The position numbers and the translations under genes are program-made. A stretch of DNA of 20,999 nt from a virus: IMG/VR virus record IMGVR_UViG_3300030451_000527, positions 1 to 20,999 of that record, one strand, 5' to 3'. The notes below the pieces were generated by a model. That model was given only the letters and a program-made list of their open reading frames with translations, did no database searches and had not been told where the DNA came from. This document shows positions 6,603-14,798 of the stretch, one piece after another (position 1 is the stretch's first letter; the number at the start of each line of letters is the position of its first letter).

Positions 6603-6640
6603 ATGGGAGTTAGTGCATTTGCATTGACTCCCATTTTTTT
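6603..6640 (+). terminator. Rho-independent terminator after capsid gene
   Basis: A perfect 8-bp stem, ATGGGAGT (6603-6610) with ACTCCCAT (6627-6634), is followed at once by a run of T (6634-6640). The 16-base loop contains TGCATTTGCA, which can form a small inner stem. It ends the scaffold/capsid transcription unit. Confidence 0.85.
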
Positions 6641-6653
6641 ATCTAACCTATAT

Positions 6654-6672
6654 AAATGACACCATGTCATTT
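6654..6672 (+). other. Second hairpin in the post-capsid gap
   Basis: A 7-bp perfect inverted repeat, AAATGAC (6654-6660) and GTCATTT (6666-6672), with a 5-base loop (ACCAT), followed by TTTATTTATC. It lies 13 bases after the main terminator. It could be a back-up terminator or an RNA processing/stability element. The rest of the 142-base gap (6590-6731) is AT-rich; I see no ORF and no convincing promoter, though one is expected before the next gene. Confidence 0.45.
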
Positions 6673-6731
6673 TATTTATCTATAAAGTTATTTCCCTAAA
6701 AGCCTTAGTCAATGATAAAATTATTAACAAT

Positions 6732-7022
6732 ATGGCAAGACGAACAATTATCGATCACAAGACTGGTTTTACCAATGAATTTGCTACGGAAGATGATAAG
6801 CTGATTTATCATACCACCCAAGATGTTGCGCCTGTTATAGAGCATTGCAAAGCATTAGCAGAGAACAAGCCAGGCAAAGATTTACGTCATGTTGCGGAAG
6901 TACCATTGGTAATTTACCAAAAAGCCTGTAGAGAAGGCTGGGCTAACGACATGAAACAATGGAGAAAGTGGTTAAATCATTCTGATAATAAAGTCTTTAG
7001 AACATGGCAAGGTAAACTATGA
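6732..7022 (+). CDS. Hypothetical small head/neck-region protein (96 aa)
   Basis: It starts ARRTIIDHKTGFTNEFATED and ends WRKWLNHSDNKVFRTWQGKL. The C-terminal WLN-x-x-(D/N)N-x-x-FRTW-x-G pattern recurs, as I recall, in small proteins lying between capsid and adaptor genes of podovirus-type phages, with no assigned function. It is helical in the middle and has no membrane segment. The stop overlaps the ATG of the adaptor gene (ATGA). The conserved place between capsid and adaptor suggests a role in head completion, which is inference. A clear Shine-Dalgarno is not seen before the ATG. Confidence 0.72.
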   Translation: MARRTIIDHKTGFTNEFATEDDKLIYHTTQDVAPVIEHCKALAENKPGKDLRHVAEVPLVIYQKACREGWANDMKQWRKWLNHSDNKVFRTWQGKL

Positions 7023-7669
7023 CATACGCAGAGCTTAAAACTAACATAGCTAATTATCTAAACAGATCAGATTTAACTTCTGAAATAGATATATTTATTG
7101 ATAATACTGAAGCTGAACTTAATCGTAAACTTAGAGTTAAAGAAATGATTAAGCGAGCAACCGCTACAGCAGACGGACAATATTTATCAGTACCTTCTGA
7201 TTGGCTAGAAGCCATCAACATTGAAATTACATCCAATGACTTTAGACCATTGATGCAAATGTCTATTGAATCACTTGATGTGTATAGAAAATCAATTAAT
7301 AACAAAACTGGTCAACCAATCTATTACGCATTAGTTGACGATACAATCGAACTTGCACCTACCCCTGACAGCAGTTATACATTACAATTAACATACTTCG
7401 GAAAGATAGATGCACTTTCTGATTCTAATACATCTAACTTTGTGTCTAATACACATCCAGATGTTTACTTATATGGATCACTAAAACACGCATCAGTTTT
7501 TTTGATGGAAGATGAGAGAATACCTTTATTCAATGCTCAGTTTGAAAAATCTCTTGAAGAAATGAGATTACAACAAGAAAAGGCTGAGTTTGGCAAAGGA
7601 TCATTGGTTCAAAGAAGAAGAACTTATGGTAAATCTCGTAAAAACATACATTATTGGAATAATAACTAG
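7019..7669 (+). CDS. Head-tail adaptor protein (SU10/gp6-like)
   Basis: A 216-residue protein. Its N-terminus, MTYAELKTNIANYLNRSDLT followed by IDIFIDNTEAELNRKLRV, is the characteristic first helix pair of phage adaptor proteins that bind below the portal (SU10 adaptor/gp6-like family). The middle part (YLSVPSDWLEAINIEI, then QPIYYALVDDTIELAPTPDS and YTLQLTYFGKIDAL) is the beta-rich insertion of the same family. The end is helical and finishes basic. Adaptors form a 12-mer ring joining portal and tail nozzle. Both the position two genes after the capsid and the length fit. Confidence 0.85.
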   Translation: MTYAELKTNIANYLNRSDLTSEIDIFIDNTEAELNRKLRVKEMIKRATATADGQYLSVPSDWLEAINIEITSNDFRPLMQMSIESLDVYRKSINNKTGQPIYYALVDDTIELAPTPDSSYTLQLTYFGKIDALSDSNTSNFVSNTHPDVYLYGSLKHASVFLMEDERIPLFNAQFEKSLEEMRLQQEKAEFGKGSLVQRRRTYGKSRKNIHYWNNN

Positions 7670-7677
7670 GAGTAAAA

Positions 7678-8070
7678 ATGGCTGGATTTAGCGATTATTT
7701 AGAAGACAAAGTATTAGATCACGTTTTTGGCGGAACTGCTTACACAGCACCATCTACACTTTATGTGGCTTTATATACTGTAGCACCAACCGATACAGGT
7801 GGTGGTACTGAAGTTTCAGGTGGAGCTTATGCAAGACAAACTGCTACATTTAACGTATCAGGTACAAACCCAACAGAAGCAACCAATGCTGCTGCGATTG
7901 AATATCCAACTGCAACCGCAGACTACGGAACAGTTGTAGCTGTGGGTATTTTAGATGCCTCAAGTGCTGGTAACTTACTTGCTTATGCAAGTTTGACTGC
8001 CTCTAAAACTGTATCTAGTGGAGATGTATTCAGATTTGATGCTGGCGATTTAGATATCACATTAGCATAA
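7678..8070 (+). CDS. Small structural protein, Gp80-like (130 aa)
   Basis: The protein starts AGFSDYLEDKVLDHVFGGTA, then STLYVALYTVAPTDTGGGTE, GAYARQTATFNV, and ends with a beta-rich SGDVFRFDAGDLDITLA. This pattern (short helix with 'L-x-H-x-F-G', then 'LYVALYT', then 'YARQ') is that of a widespread small phage virion family that I know as Gp80-like or minor tail/decoration proteins. It is probably a beta-sandwich. AGGAGTAAAA just before the ATG is a good ribosome binding site. Its place in the virion is not determined by the sequence. Confidence 0.7.
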   Translation: MAGFSDYLEDKVLDHVFGGTAYTAPSTLYVALYTVAPTDTGGGTEVSGGAYARQTATFNVSGTNPTEATNAAAIEYPTATADYGTVVAVGILDASSAGNLLAYASLTASKTVSSGDVFRFDAGDLDITLA

Positions 8071-8074
8071 GACA

Positions 8075-8920
8075 ATGGCCTCAGTAGGCTACGGTGAATA
8101 TACCTACGGGAAGTCCCATTATGGATCTCCCGTTTATCATTTTGGTGCGGCTACCGCATCGCAAACTTCTGGTGGTACAGCTACAGGCAAACTTCAGTTT
8201 GTAAAAGGTAGCGCCACCATAGCTTCTACTTCAGCATTTACTTCTGCTGGAGTAGTTATCAAACTTGGAGCAGGAACATCTGCTCAAACTTCAGGATTTA
8301 CCTCGGTTGGTACTACCATAAAATTAGGTGCATCAACCATATCAGCAGTTTCTAGTGCTTCAGCTATAGGACGACAAATAGATCGTGGATCAGCGACTAT
8401 AGCTCAAACATCTAGCGCAACTGCAACAGGCAGACAGATTGATCGTGGTACAGCCACAATCGCAGGTGTCAGCAGTATGTCTGCGGTTGGTACACAAATA
8501 GATAGAGGCGCATCTACGATTGCAGCAACAAGCAGTATGACTGCTACAGGGGTGCAAATTGACCTAGGTTCTGCAACCATCGCTGGTGTTTCTAGCATGA
8601 CCGCTACAGGAACTCAGATTGATAAAGGCGCATCCATTGGCCCTGTAATATCAAATATGACTGCTACAGGCAGATTTACTATAAGTGCAAGTTTAACCAT
8701 AGCTGCTACTTCTGACTTTACTGCAATCGGCAGACAAATCGACAGAGGATCATCGACACTAGCACAAACAAGTAGTTTTTCTGCGATTGGTAGTTTAAAA
8801 TGGACTGATATTGTTGTTCCCTCTGATACATGGACAGATCAAACAGTCACAACAACTTGGACGGATGTATCGAATCCGTCAACATCATGGACAGAGAAAG
8901 ATAAACAAGAAGCAGCTTAA
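8075..8920 (+). CDS. Repeat protein, probable virion/fibre component (281 aa)
   Basis: Residues 24-244 are eleven tandem ~20-residue units, consensus [20 protein letters not shown], rich in Ser, Thr, Ala, Gly and Ile. The N-terminus is Tyr/Gly-rich ([20 protein letters not shown]). The C-terminus has four WT(D/E) motifs at W243, W253, W262 and W272, spaced 9-10 residues, and a charged end. The short periodic Thr/Ser/Ile units suggest a beta-solenoid or other repetitive fibre, by analogy with phage fibre shafts; no Pfam family is recognised. It sits four bases after the Gp80-like gene and 11 bases before the tail-fibre gene, so a tail or neck location is likely. An ordinary lack of Cys and absence of a signal peptide fit an intracellularly assembled virion part. 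Confidence 0.75.
   Translation: MASVGYGEYTYGKSHYGSPVYHFGAATASQTSGGTATGKLQFVKGSATIASTSAFTSAGVVIKLGAGTSAQTSGFTSVGTTIKLGASTISAVSSASAIGRQIDRGSATIAQTSSATATGRQIDRGTATIAGVSSMSAVGTQIDRGASTIAATSSMTATGVQIDLGSATIAGVSSMTATGTQIDKGASIGPVISNMTATGRFTISASLTIAATSDFTAIGRQIDRGSSTLAQTSSFSAIGSLKWTDIVVPSDTWTDQTVTTTWTDVSNPSTSWTEKDKQEAA
8144..8806 (+). repeat. Eleven tandem ~60-bp coding repeats
   Basis: The array encodes units of 20 residues (the first has 21). The most regular units are 4-8 (residues 85-184), with the shared end RQIDR/TQIDR. Units 2-3 end in IKL instead. Unit 9 is the most divergent. The DNA copies differ at many synonymous positions, so they are old or diversified rather than freshly duplicated. 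Confidence 0.9.
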
Positions 8921-8931
8921 AGGAAAGATTT

Positions 8932-11250
8932 ATGGCAGATACATTTACTACTAACTTAAACCTAACCAAACCAGAGGTCGGTGCATCCACCGATACCTGG
9001 GGTACAAAGATTAATAATGACCTAGATACCGTTGATGGCATTTTCAGTTTATCTGGAACTGCGGTTGACATGGGCCAAGTTGACTTCGGTGGCGCAGTTA
9101 TTGTTAAAGGGACTAACCCAAGTTTAACAATAGGCGATGGCGATGCTGAAGATACTAAACTTGTTTTTGATGGTAATGCAAAAGATTTTTATGTAGGTCT
9201 CGATGATTCAGCAGATAAGCTAGTAATCGGTGAAGGCTCTACTGTAGGGACAAATAATATTCTTACCATTACAGATGATTCTGTGACCATAGGTGACGGA
9301 GCAGCAGTTGATTCAAAGTTAGTTTTTGATGGTAATGCCCAAGACTTTTACATTGGTTTAGACGATAGTGCCGATGATTTGGTTATTGGTGTTGGATCAA
9401 CAGTTGGAACTACAGGTGCAATTTCTATTGACGAAAATGCAGTAGCAACTGTAAACGGAATCACAAGTAAAACATTTGGCACTAACTCAATAATGATTGG
9501 CGATACCACTACAGGTACAATTGATGCAGCTAATTACAATACTGGAGTTGGAGTAGATGTTTTTGCAGCCTTAACTTCAGGTGATGGTAATTCTGCTTTT
9601 GGTACATTTGCTTTAAATGCAAATACTACTGGCTCAAATAATACTGCTCTTGGATATGGAACTTTATTCTCAACTACAACTGGTGATGATAATGTAGCAA
9701 TAGGCTATGGAACTTTATTAGCGAACACAACTGCATCTGACAATACAGCAGTTGGTTACAATGCTATGAACGCAAACACTACAGGTCTACACAATACAGC
9801 AGTTGGTAGTGAAGCATTAAAAGCTAATACTACAGCATCTAATAACGTTGCTGTAGGTATGGATGCTATGAAAGCTAATACGACTGGATCACAAAATGTA
9901 GCAGTAGGACAAAAAGCATTAGAAGCTAATACTACAGCAAGTAACAATACAGCAGTAGGTCTTGTTGCTCTCACCTTAAACACAACAGGAACACAGAATA
10001 CAGCTATAGGAAAAGGAGCTTTATCTGCAAACACAACAGCTTCAAATAATACTGCTGTTGGTTATCATGCTTTAGATTTAAACGTTATTGGCACAAGAAA
10101 TACAGCTATAGGTTCTAGCTCACTTGCAGCGAACACTGCATCTGATAATGTAGCAGTTGGCTACAAATGCATGGATACAACCACTAGTGGTAGTGACAAT
10201 ACAGCAATGGGTACTGAATGTATGGATGCCAATACTACAGGGTCAGGTAATGTAGCTATAGGCTACAGAACAATGACAAGTAATACTACTGCTAGTAATA
10301 ATGTTGCTGTCGGTAAATATGCTCTTAGATATAACACTACAGGCACACAAAATAATGCTTTTGGACAAGCATCATTAACTTCTTGCACTACAGGAAATTA
10401 TAACTGTGCTTTTGGTCAAGCAACTTTAAATCAATTGACTGATGGAATTAACAATACTGCGATGGGTGATAACGCCATGCAATTTGGTACATCTCAGGAT
10501 TATTGTGTTGCTATAGGTCAAGATGCAGGAAGATATAACACTGCAAATAATAATACTTTTATGGGTGCAGGTGCAGGTGACTCAAATACCTCAGGTGATA
10601 AAAATACAATTATCGGTAGAGAAGCAGGTACAGCAGTAACTACAGGCGCTAAAAATACATTATTAGGTGGTTCAGCTTGTTACAACATGACTACTGGTTA
10701 TGGCAACACTTTTATTGGTGTGGACACACAAAATTATGGAACTAACTCAAATTACAATATTGTTCTTGGTTTTGCTGTAAAAGCACAAAGAGATTACAAC
10801 TCATTAACTTTTGGCTCATCCACTGGTTCAGACAGAGTTTATAATCATTTTGACTCAAATGCTTCTTGGTCTAGGGTTTCAGATAAACGCTATAAAGAAG
10901 AGATTGTTGATAATACTGATTGTGGTTTAGATTTTATAAATGATTTAAGACCAGTCACCTTTAAGTGGAAAGCTAAAGCAGATATTAACAATACGTTGCC
11001 AGATTATGATGCAGAAGCAACTGAAAGGACTTACGAAAACAAAATGTATGGTCTTATTGCTCAAGAAGTAAAACAAGCAATGGATAACCATAACATTACA
11101 GATTTTGGTGGGTGGAATATTGAAGAAGATTCAGGCATACAAGGTATTTCACAAGAGATGTTTGTGCATCCACTTATAAAAGCAGTACAAGAGTTATCAG
11201 CTAAATGTGATAGCTTGCAAAACGAAATTAACATTCTTAAAGGAGAATAA
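8932..11250 (+). CDS. Tail fibre with YadA-head-like repeats and C-terminal S74 chaperone
   Basis: A 772-residue fibre. The N-terminus has [20 protein letters not shown], a virion-attachment motif common in marine phage fibres. Residues 64-169 hold two copies of a 53-residue beta unit. Residues 203-608 are 24 units of 17 residues, consensus NTAVGYxALxANTTGxx, resembling the left-handed beta-roll repeats of YadA-type adhesin heads. The end carries a Peptidase_S74 intramolecular chaperone: [12 protein letters not shown] with Ser650 and Lys655, then [14 protein letters not shown] and [13 protein letters not shown], ending in a coiled coil. In this family the chaperone trimerises the fibre and cuts itself off before the Ser, which here would release ~123 residues. 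The fibre probably recognises the host surface. AAGGAAAG precedes the ATG. Confidence 0.88.
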   Translation: MADTFTTNLNLTKPEVGASTDTWGTKINNDLDTVDGIFSLSGTAVDMGQVDFGGAVIVKGTNPSLTIGDGDAEDTKLVFDGNAKDFYVGLDDSADKLVIGEGSTVGTNNILTITDDSVTIGDGAAVDSKLVFDGNAQDFYIGLDDSADDLVIGVGSTVGTTGAISIDENAVATVNGITSKTFGTNSIMIGDTTTGTIDAANYNTGVGVDVFAALTSGDGNSAFGTFALNANTTGSNNTALGYGTLFSTTTGDDNVAIGYGTLLANTTASDNTAVGYNAMNANTTGLHNTAVGSEALKANTTASNNVAVGMDAMKANTTGSQNVAVGQKALEANTTASNNTAVGLVALTLNTTGTQNTAIGKGALSANTTASNNTAVGYHALDLNVIGTRNTAIGSSSLAANTASDNVAVGYKCMDTTTSGSDNTAMGTECMDANTTGSGNVAIGYRTMTSNTTASNNVAVGKYALRYNTTGTQNNAFGQASLTSCTTGNYNCAFGQATLNQLTDGINNTAMGDNAMQFGTSQDYCVAIGQDAGRYNTANNNTFMGAGAGDSNTSGDKNTIIGREAGTAVTTGAKNTLLGGSACYNMTTGYGNTFIGVDTQNYGTNSNYNIVLGFAVKAQRDYNSLTFGSSTGSDRVYNHFDSNASWSRVSDKRYKEEIVDNTDCGLDFINDLRPVTFKWKAKADINNTLPDYDAEATERTYENKMYGLIAQEVKQAMDNHNITDFGGWNIEEDSGIQGISQEMFVHPLIKAVQELSAKCDSLQNEINILKGE
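9121..9438 (+). repeat. Two tandem 159-bp (53-aa) units in tail fibre
   Basis: Copies at 9121-9279 and 9280-9438. Both contain [11 protein letters not shown](V/I)GLDDSAD and LVIG-x-GSTVGT at the same positions. They are strongly similar in protein but diverged in DNA. The repeated LVFDGN…FYIGLDD pattern is typical of phage fibre shaft segments. Confidence 0.85.
9538..10755 (+). repeat. 24 tandem ~51-bp units encoding YadA-head-like 17-aa repeats
   Basis: The array is 1218 bases (406 residues): 22 units of 17 residues and two of 16 ([16 protein letters not shown] and [16 protein letters not shown]). Each unit has N-(T/V)-A-(V/I/L)-G near its start and mostly (A/N)NTT(G/A)S near its end. Units from about the 15th onward are less regular and include CAFG, TFMG and TIIG variants. 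Confidence 0.92.
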
Positions 11251-11252
11251 AT

Positions 11253-11534
11253 ATGACAACCGTAGCACAAGTTTTATCAGCAGCAGATGATTCAGTGGCC
11301 TTAATAAATGATATTAATACAAACGGCACTGATTCAACTTATATACCTAGTAATTTTAGTCAAGATGAAATAAATGAAATGGTTCAGCGTAATGTTGACC
11401 ATTTAGAAATTATTTTGGCTTATGCACCTGTAGATAATCAAGATGATACACCTGATGTAGCAGGAAGCTCTGATGATAAATCATCTTACACTTCAGCGAT
11501 TACAACTGGTAAAGCATATATCGCAGCTAACTAA
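11253..11534 (+). CDS. Small acidic protein downstream of tail fibre (93 aa)
   Basis: The N-terminal 60 residues are helical (TTVAQVLSAADDSVALINDI and FSQDEINEMVQRNVDHLEII). They are followed by an acidic disordered stretch (VDNQDDTPDVAGSSDDKSS) and a short helix ending YIAAN. The pattern 'EM-x-QRNV-x-HLE-x-(I/M)L' is one I recall from small proteins following fibre genes in marine phages; the function is unknown. AAGGAG at 11240-11245 lies inside the last codons of the fibre gene, seven bases before this ATG, so expression is coupled to the fibre. A fibre assembly or capping role is possible but unproven. Confidence 0.7.
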   Translation: MTTVAQVLSAADDSVALINDINTNGTDSTYIPSNFSQDEINEMVQRNVDHLEIILAYAPVDNQDDTPDVAGSSDDKSSYTSAITTGKAYIAAN

Positions 11535-11538
11535 GTGA

Positions 11539-13047
11539 ATGGCACTCATTCCAGTCACACCACCCGCAGGCATAGTCAAGAACGGAACTGACTATGGCAA
11601 CAAAGGCCGTTGGGTTGACGGGGATTTAGTTCGCTTTGAAAATGGCTACCTAAAACCTATTGGTGGTTGGGAGAAACTTAGAAACACAGCACTTACAGGC
11701 GCACCCATTGGGATGTACGCCTATTCAGATAATGCTGGTGATCCTGTTTTAGCAGTTGGTACTAGAGAAAAAGTCTATGTCTTATATGACAATACATGGA
11801 CAGATATTACACCCACAGGCTTTGTTAATGATGCAAGTAATGATCCTTTGGGATTCGGTGCATACACTTATGGTTCAGAAGATTATGGCGATGCTAGAAG
11901 TCAATCTGGACTACCTTTAAAAACAGGCCATTTCTCATTCAGTAATTGGGGTGAAGATTTAGTTTTCTGTTTCTCAGGCGATGGCAAGATTTATGAATGG
12001 TCGCCAAATTCAGGTGGTACACCCGATACCATAGCAACCGCAGTCACAGGCGCACCCGTAGGCAACCAAGCAACCATTGTTACTAATGAAAGACATTTAG
12101 TTGCAATTGGTTCAGCAAGTGATCCAAGAAAAGTAGCATGGTCAACCAGAGAAGATCGTAATACTTGGACATCTAAAGCAACCAACACCGCAGGTGATTT
12201 ACAAATCCCTACAGGTGGTAGAGCTTTATACGCTGTTAAGTTTAGATCTGACATTATCATTTTTAGTGATACAGGCATTAACAGAATGTTTTATTCTGGC
12301 TCACCTTTTGTTTATGGTATTGCTGATGCAGGTACAAACTGTAAAGCAGTAGGTAGAAGAGTGATTGTCCCTACAGGTAACTTCCTTGCATGGATGGGTG
12401 AAAATGCTTTCTATATCTATGATGGTACAGTCAGAGAAATACCTTGCGATGTGCATGATTATGTTTTTGATAATCTTAATGTACCAGGCAAAGGTGCTTG
12501 TTGGGGTGGACATAACTCTAACTTTAATGAGATATGGTGGGGATTTCCAAGCGGTGATACTCAATACGCACCGAATAAATATGTGATTTGGAACTATGCA
12601 CAAAATGTATGGTCAATCGGTGAACTTGATAGAGGATGTTGGATCGACCAAGGCGTGTTTAATTATCCTATCTCTGCTGATTCAAGTGGATTTGTTTATG
12701 AACACGAATCAACTTTACTTGGTAATTCACCTAACCTTAATGGTAGATCACCTTTTTGTACCTCAGGGCCAATACAAATTGGTCAAGGCAATAGATTAGT
12801 ACAATGCAATCAAATCCTTCCAGACGAAGAAGCTAATACCTTGCCCGGTGTAACCCTTAGTTTCAAAGGTCGATTTAATCCTCTTGGCGCAGAACAAGAT
12901 TTTGGATCATTTACCTTTGAAAATGATGGCTATACCGATGCTCGCTTTACCGCAAGACAAGTAGAAATGACAGTCACAGGAAGTACAACTCAAGACTTCC
13001 AAGTCGGTGACATACGCTTAGATGTAAAAAATAGAGGCAGAAGATAA
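11539..13047 (+). CDS. Probable tail nozzle / tubular protein B-like beta-propeller protein
   Basis: A 502-residue, aromatic and beta-rich protein. The start LIPVTPPAGIVKNGTDYGN followed by RWVDGDLVRFENGYLKPIGG is a common opening of podovirus tail nozzle-type proteins, in which a strand passes 'V-x-x-x-NGYL-x-x-(I/F)-GGW'. Regularly spaced Trp/Tyr motifs fit propeller blades: FSNWGEDLVFCFSGDGKIYEW, VAWSTREDRNTWTSKA, FLAWMGENAFYIYDG and EIWWGFPSG. The C-terminal ~80 residues form a further beta domain. In T7 and P22 the comparable protein forms the tube end that contacts host surface and fibres. Position after the adaptor and fibre genes and before ejection proteins supports this. Similarity is by motif and context only, so the exact role is uncertain. 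Confidence 0.6.
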   Translation: MALIPVTPPAGIVKNGTDYGNKGRWVDGDLVRFENGYLKPIGGWEKLRNTALTGAPIGMYAYSDNAGDPVLAVGTREKVYVLYDNTWTDITPTGFVNDASNDPLGFGAYTYGSEDYGDARSQSGLPLKTGHFSFSNWGEDLVFCFSGDGKIYEWSPNSGGTPDTIATAVTGAPVGNQATIVTNERHLVAIGSASDPRKVAWSTREDRNTWTSKATNTAGDLQIPTGGRALYAVKFRSDIIIFSDTGINRMFYSGSPFVYGIADAGTNCKAVGRRVIVPTGNFLAWMGENAFYIYDGTVREIPCDVHDYVFDNLNVPGKGACWGGHNSNFNEIWWGFPSGDTQYAPNKYVIWNYAQNVWSIGELDRGCWIDQGVFNYPISADSSGFVYEHESTLLGNSPNLNGRSPFCTSGPIQIGQGNRLVQCNQILPDEEANTLPGVTLSFKGRFNPLGAEQDFGSFTFENDGYTDARFTARQVEMTVTGSTTQDFQVGDIRLDVKNRGRR

Positions 13048-13409
13048 TGGATTTATCCTCACAACGACAGTACATCCAAAGGGCTGTCAATGCTAAATTA
13101 GATGTAAGCGGTACTGCATCATTAGAAACTATTTACACAGCACCCACAGGCGGTGATTTTGATTTCGCAATCATAGAATCTTTATTGGTAGGTGATGATG
13201 GCAACCAACAAACCAATGTAGATATTGTAATAACTTCAGGTGCTACCAATCATTATCTTTGGAAAAGCCACAATATTACTGCATACGAAACACAAGAGAT
13301 GTTGTCTAAGAGTTTGATTCTTACAGCAGGTGAAATACTTAAAATACAAGTAAACCATGCAAACATCAATGTAACAGCGAGTATCGTTGAATATGGAAAA
13401 GGCGACTAA
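13047..13409 (+). CDS. Small beta-rich hypothetical virion protein (120 aa)
   Basis: It starts DLSSQRQYIQRAVNAKLDVS, then TIYTAPTGGDFDFAIIESLL, NVDIVITSGATNHYLW and a C-terminal strand pair ending NVTASIVEYGKGD. The alternating pattern predicts a beta-sandwich like small tail or neck proteins, for which 'IYT(A/C)P' followed by 'I-x-S-(I/L)-(L/F)-V' is common. No family name is recalled with confidence. It is coupled to the nozzle-like gene by TAATG. Its 3' end overlaps the next gene's start by 17 bases. It is most likely a virion component because of its place in the operon. Confidence 0.7.
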   Translation: MDLSSQRQYIQRAVNAKLDVSGTASLETIYTAPTGGDFDFAIIESLLVGDDGNQQTNVDIVITSGATNHYLWKSHNITAYETQEMLSKSLILTAGEILKIQVNHANINVTASIVEYGKGD

Positions 13410-13791
13410 TATTGTTGAGTTCCCAAGCAAAGATCCTTGGGAGATTGAATGGAATCGCTGTAAACATTGGATTGAAAAGGCTTTAGAACATCAAGATTCC
13501 TATACAATTAATGATGTAGAGGATAAAATAAGACATGGATTATTCCATTTGTGGCCTGGAAAGCGTAGTGCAATGGTCACAGAATTTGTAATATTCCCAC
13601 AAAACAAAGCAATGAACTTGCTATTATGTGGTGGAGATTACACAGAGTTAGAAGAAATGTTGCCTTCCTTAGAGGCATTTGCAAGAGCCGCAGAATGTAA
13701 AAGGCTCTATGGCGGTGGTAGAAAAGGATGGCTACGAAAAATAAAACATTTAGGTTTTGAATCTGAATATTTAATTAAAAAAGAATTATGA
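13393..13791 (+). CDS. GNAT-like acetyltransferase-fold protein (ejectosome-associated)
   Basis: ATG at 13393 is preferred; an in-frame TTG at 13387 would add two residues. The 132-residue protein has a helix (WCP-like region replaced by EWNRCKHWIEKALEHQ), IRHGLFHLWPGKRSAMVTEF, a strand with KAMNLLLCGGDYTELEEMLP, and GRKGWLRKIKHLGF. This 'LWPG…(A/S)…TE…LL-x-GG…L…GRKGW-x-R' pattern is that of the small GNAT-like proteins found beside internal virion proteins in podoviruses, where T7 gp13 has a comparable place. The GRKGW loop occupies the acetyl-CoA-binding position, but catalytic activity is not demonstrable from sequence. It overlaps the next gene as ATGA. Confidence 0.72.
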   Translation: MEKATNIVEFPSKDPWEIEWNRCKHWIEKALEHQDSYTINDVEDKIRHGLFHLWPGKRSAMVTEFVIFPQNKAMNLLLCGGDYTELEEMLPSLEAFARAAECKRLYGGGRKGWLRKIKHLGFESEYLIKKEL

Positions 13792-14798
13792 GTAAAGGAT
13801 CACAAACAACATCATTAGATTTACCAGAATATCAAAAGCGACAGCAACAAGAGTTGTTTCAAGCCGCAAAAGGTATGGCTGGACAACCATTTGTACCCTA
13901 TACAGGGCCATTGGTTGCTGGATTTAATCCAGATCAGTTAAGACAATTTCAAGCCACTCGTGGTTTATTTGAAACTGGTATGCAGTACGATCCTATGGTT
14001 GGGTTGCGTGGTTTATTAGCCGCACCTGATCCATTAACACAAGCATCAACACTACAACAATATCAATCACCTTTTCAGCAACAAGTCATAGATACAACTA
14101 TGGCAGACATTCAAAGACAAGCTGATGTTGCTAGACAAAGATCACAGGATGCTGCAATAGGTGCAGGTGCTTTTGGTGGTTCACGATCAGCTATTTTAGA
14201 AGCAGAATCACAAAGACCATTTGCAGAAACCATGGCTAGAGCTTCTGCTAGTTTACAGCAAAGAGGTTTTGAAAAAGCACAAGCGGCTGCTGATGCTCAA
14301 AGAAGATTTCAAGCAGGATTACTTAGTGGTTTGCAAGGAGAGCAATCAACAAGATTAGCTATGCTTGGAGATATTGGCAGACAACAACAAATGCTACAAC
14401 AACAAGCATTGGGTATTCCTTATCAAGAGTTCCAAAGAGCCTTGGCTTATGGGCCTCAACAGCTTGGTTTATTACAAGCTGGATTAGGTACACCTTTAAC
14501 ATCACAAACCACAGAAAGAGAAACAGGTCTTGGAGATATTTTAGGAAGTGCTGCTCAATTAGCTGGTATGTATTATATGGGACAATCAGATGAAAGACTA
14601 AAAGAAAACATAGAATATGTTGGCAAGTCTAGTGATGGTCATAATATTTACACTTGGGATTGGAACGATAAAGCAAAAGAACTTGGTATTGATAATCCAA
14701 CAAAAGGTGTTATTGCACAAGAAGTTATTAAATATATGCCTGAAGCAGTTAGCAAAGATGCTAACGGCTATTACATGGTTAATTACGGAGCTTTGTAA
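13788..14798 (+). CDS. Ejectosome-like internal virion protein with C-terminal S74-like segment
   Basis: A 336-residue Gln/Ala-rich helical protein. Motifs are YQKRQQQELFQAAKGMAGQP, YQSPFQQQVIDTTMADIQRQ, GAGAFGGSRSAILEAESQRP and LGIPYQEFQRALAYGPQQLG. The AGAFGGSR…E…R…A pattern is typical of podoviral internal virion proteins of the T7 gp14 type that form the DNA-ejection channel. Residues 267-336 carry SDERLKENIEYVG, WDWND and KGVIAQEVIKYMPEAV, which match the core of the S74 chaperone domain in a shortened form (Ser267, Lys272). The segment ends with YYMVNYGAL. Fusion of an S74-like end to a helical ejection protein, rather than a fibre, is notable but recalled from other marine phages. It is coupled to both neighbours. 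Confidence 0.72.
   Translation: MSKGSQTTSLDLPEYQKRQQQELFQAAKGMAGQPFVPYTGPLVAGFNPDQLRQFQATRGLFETGMQYDPMVGLRGLLAAPDPLTQASTLQQYQSPFQQQVIDTTMADIQRQADVARQRSQDAAIGAGAFGGSRSAILEAESQRPFAETMARASASLQQRGFEKAQAAADAQRRFQAGLLSGLQGEQSTRLAMLGDIGRQQQMLQQQALGIPYQEFQRALAYGPQQLGLLQAGLGTPLTSQTTERETGLGDILGSAAQLAGMYYMGQSDERLKENIEYVGKSSDGHNIYTWDWNDKAKELGIDNPTKGVIAQEVIKYMPEAVSKDANGYYMVNYGAL

Noticed and set aside
9756-10034. 92-aa leftward hydrophobic ORF inside the fibre repeats
   Set aside because: Its repetitive FxA/PTA composition is the reverse complement of the 17-aa repeat codons, so an artefact of the repeat array.
9538-10755. Regular ~51-bp periodicity resembling a CRISPR or tandem array
   Set aside because: The period is in frame, the unit similarity is at protein level with diverged DNA, and there are no identical repeats separated by unique spacers.
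8932-11250. Diversity-generating retroelement target in the fibre
   Set aside because: No reverse transcriptase, template repeat or variable-repeat copy is visible; the C-terminus is an S74 chaperone, not a C-type lectin fold.
12301-12603. 100-aa leftward ORF inside the nozzle-like gene
   Set aside because: Antisense shadow of a well-supported gene; Cys/Ile-rich composition with no recognisable domain.
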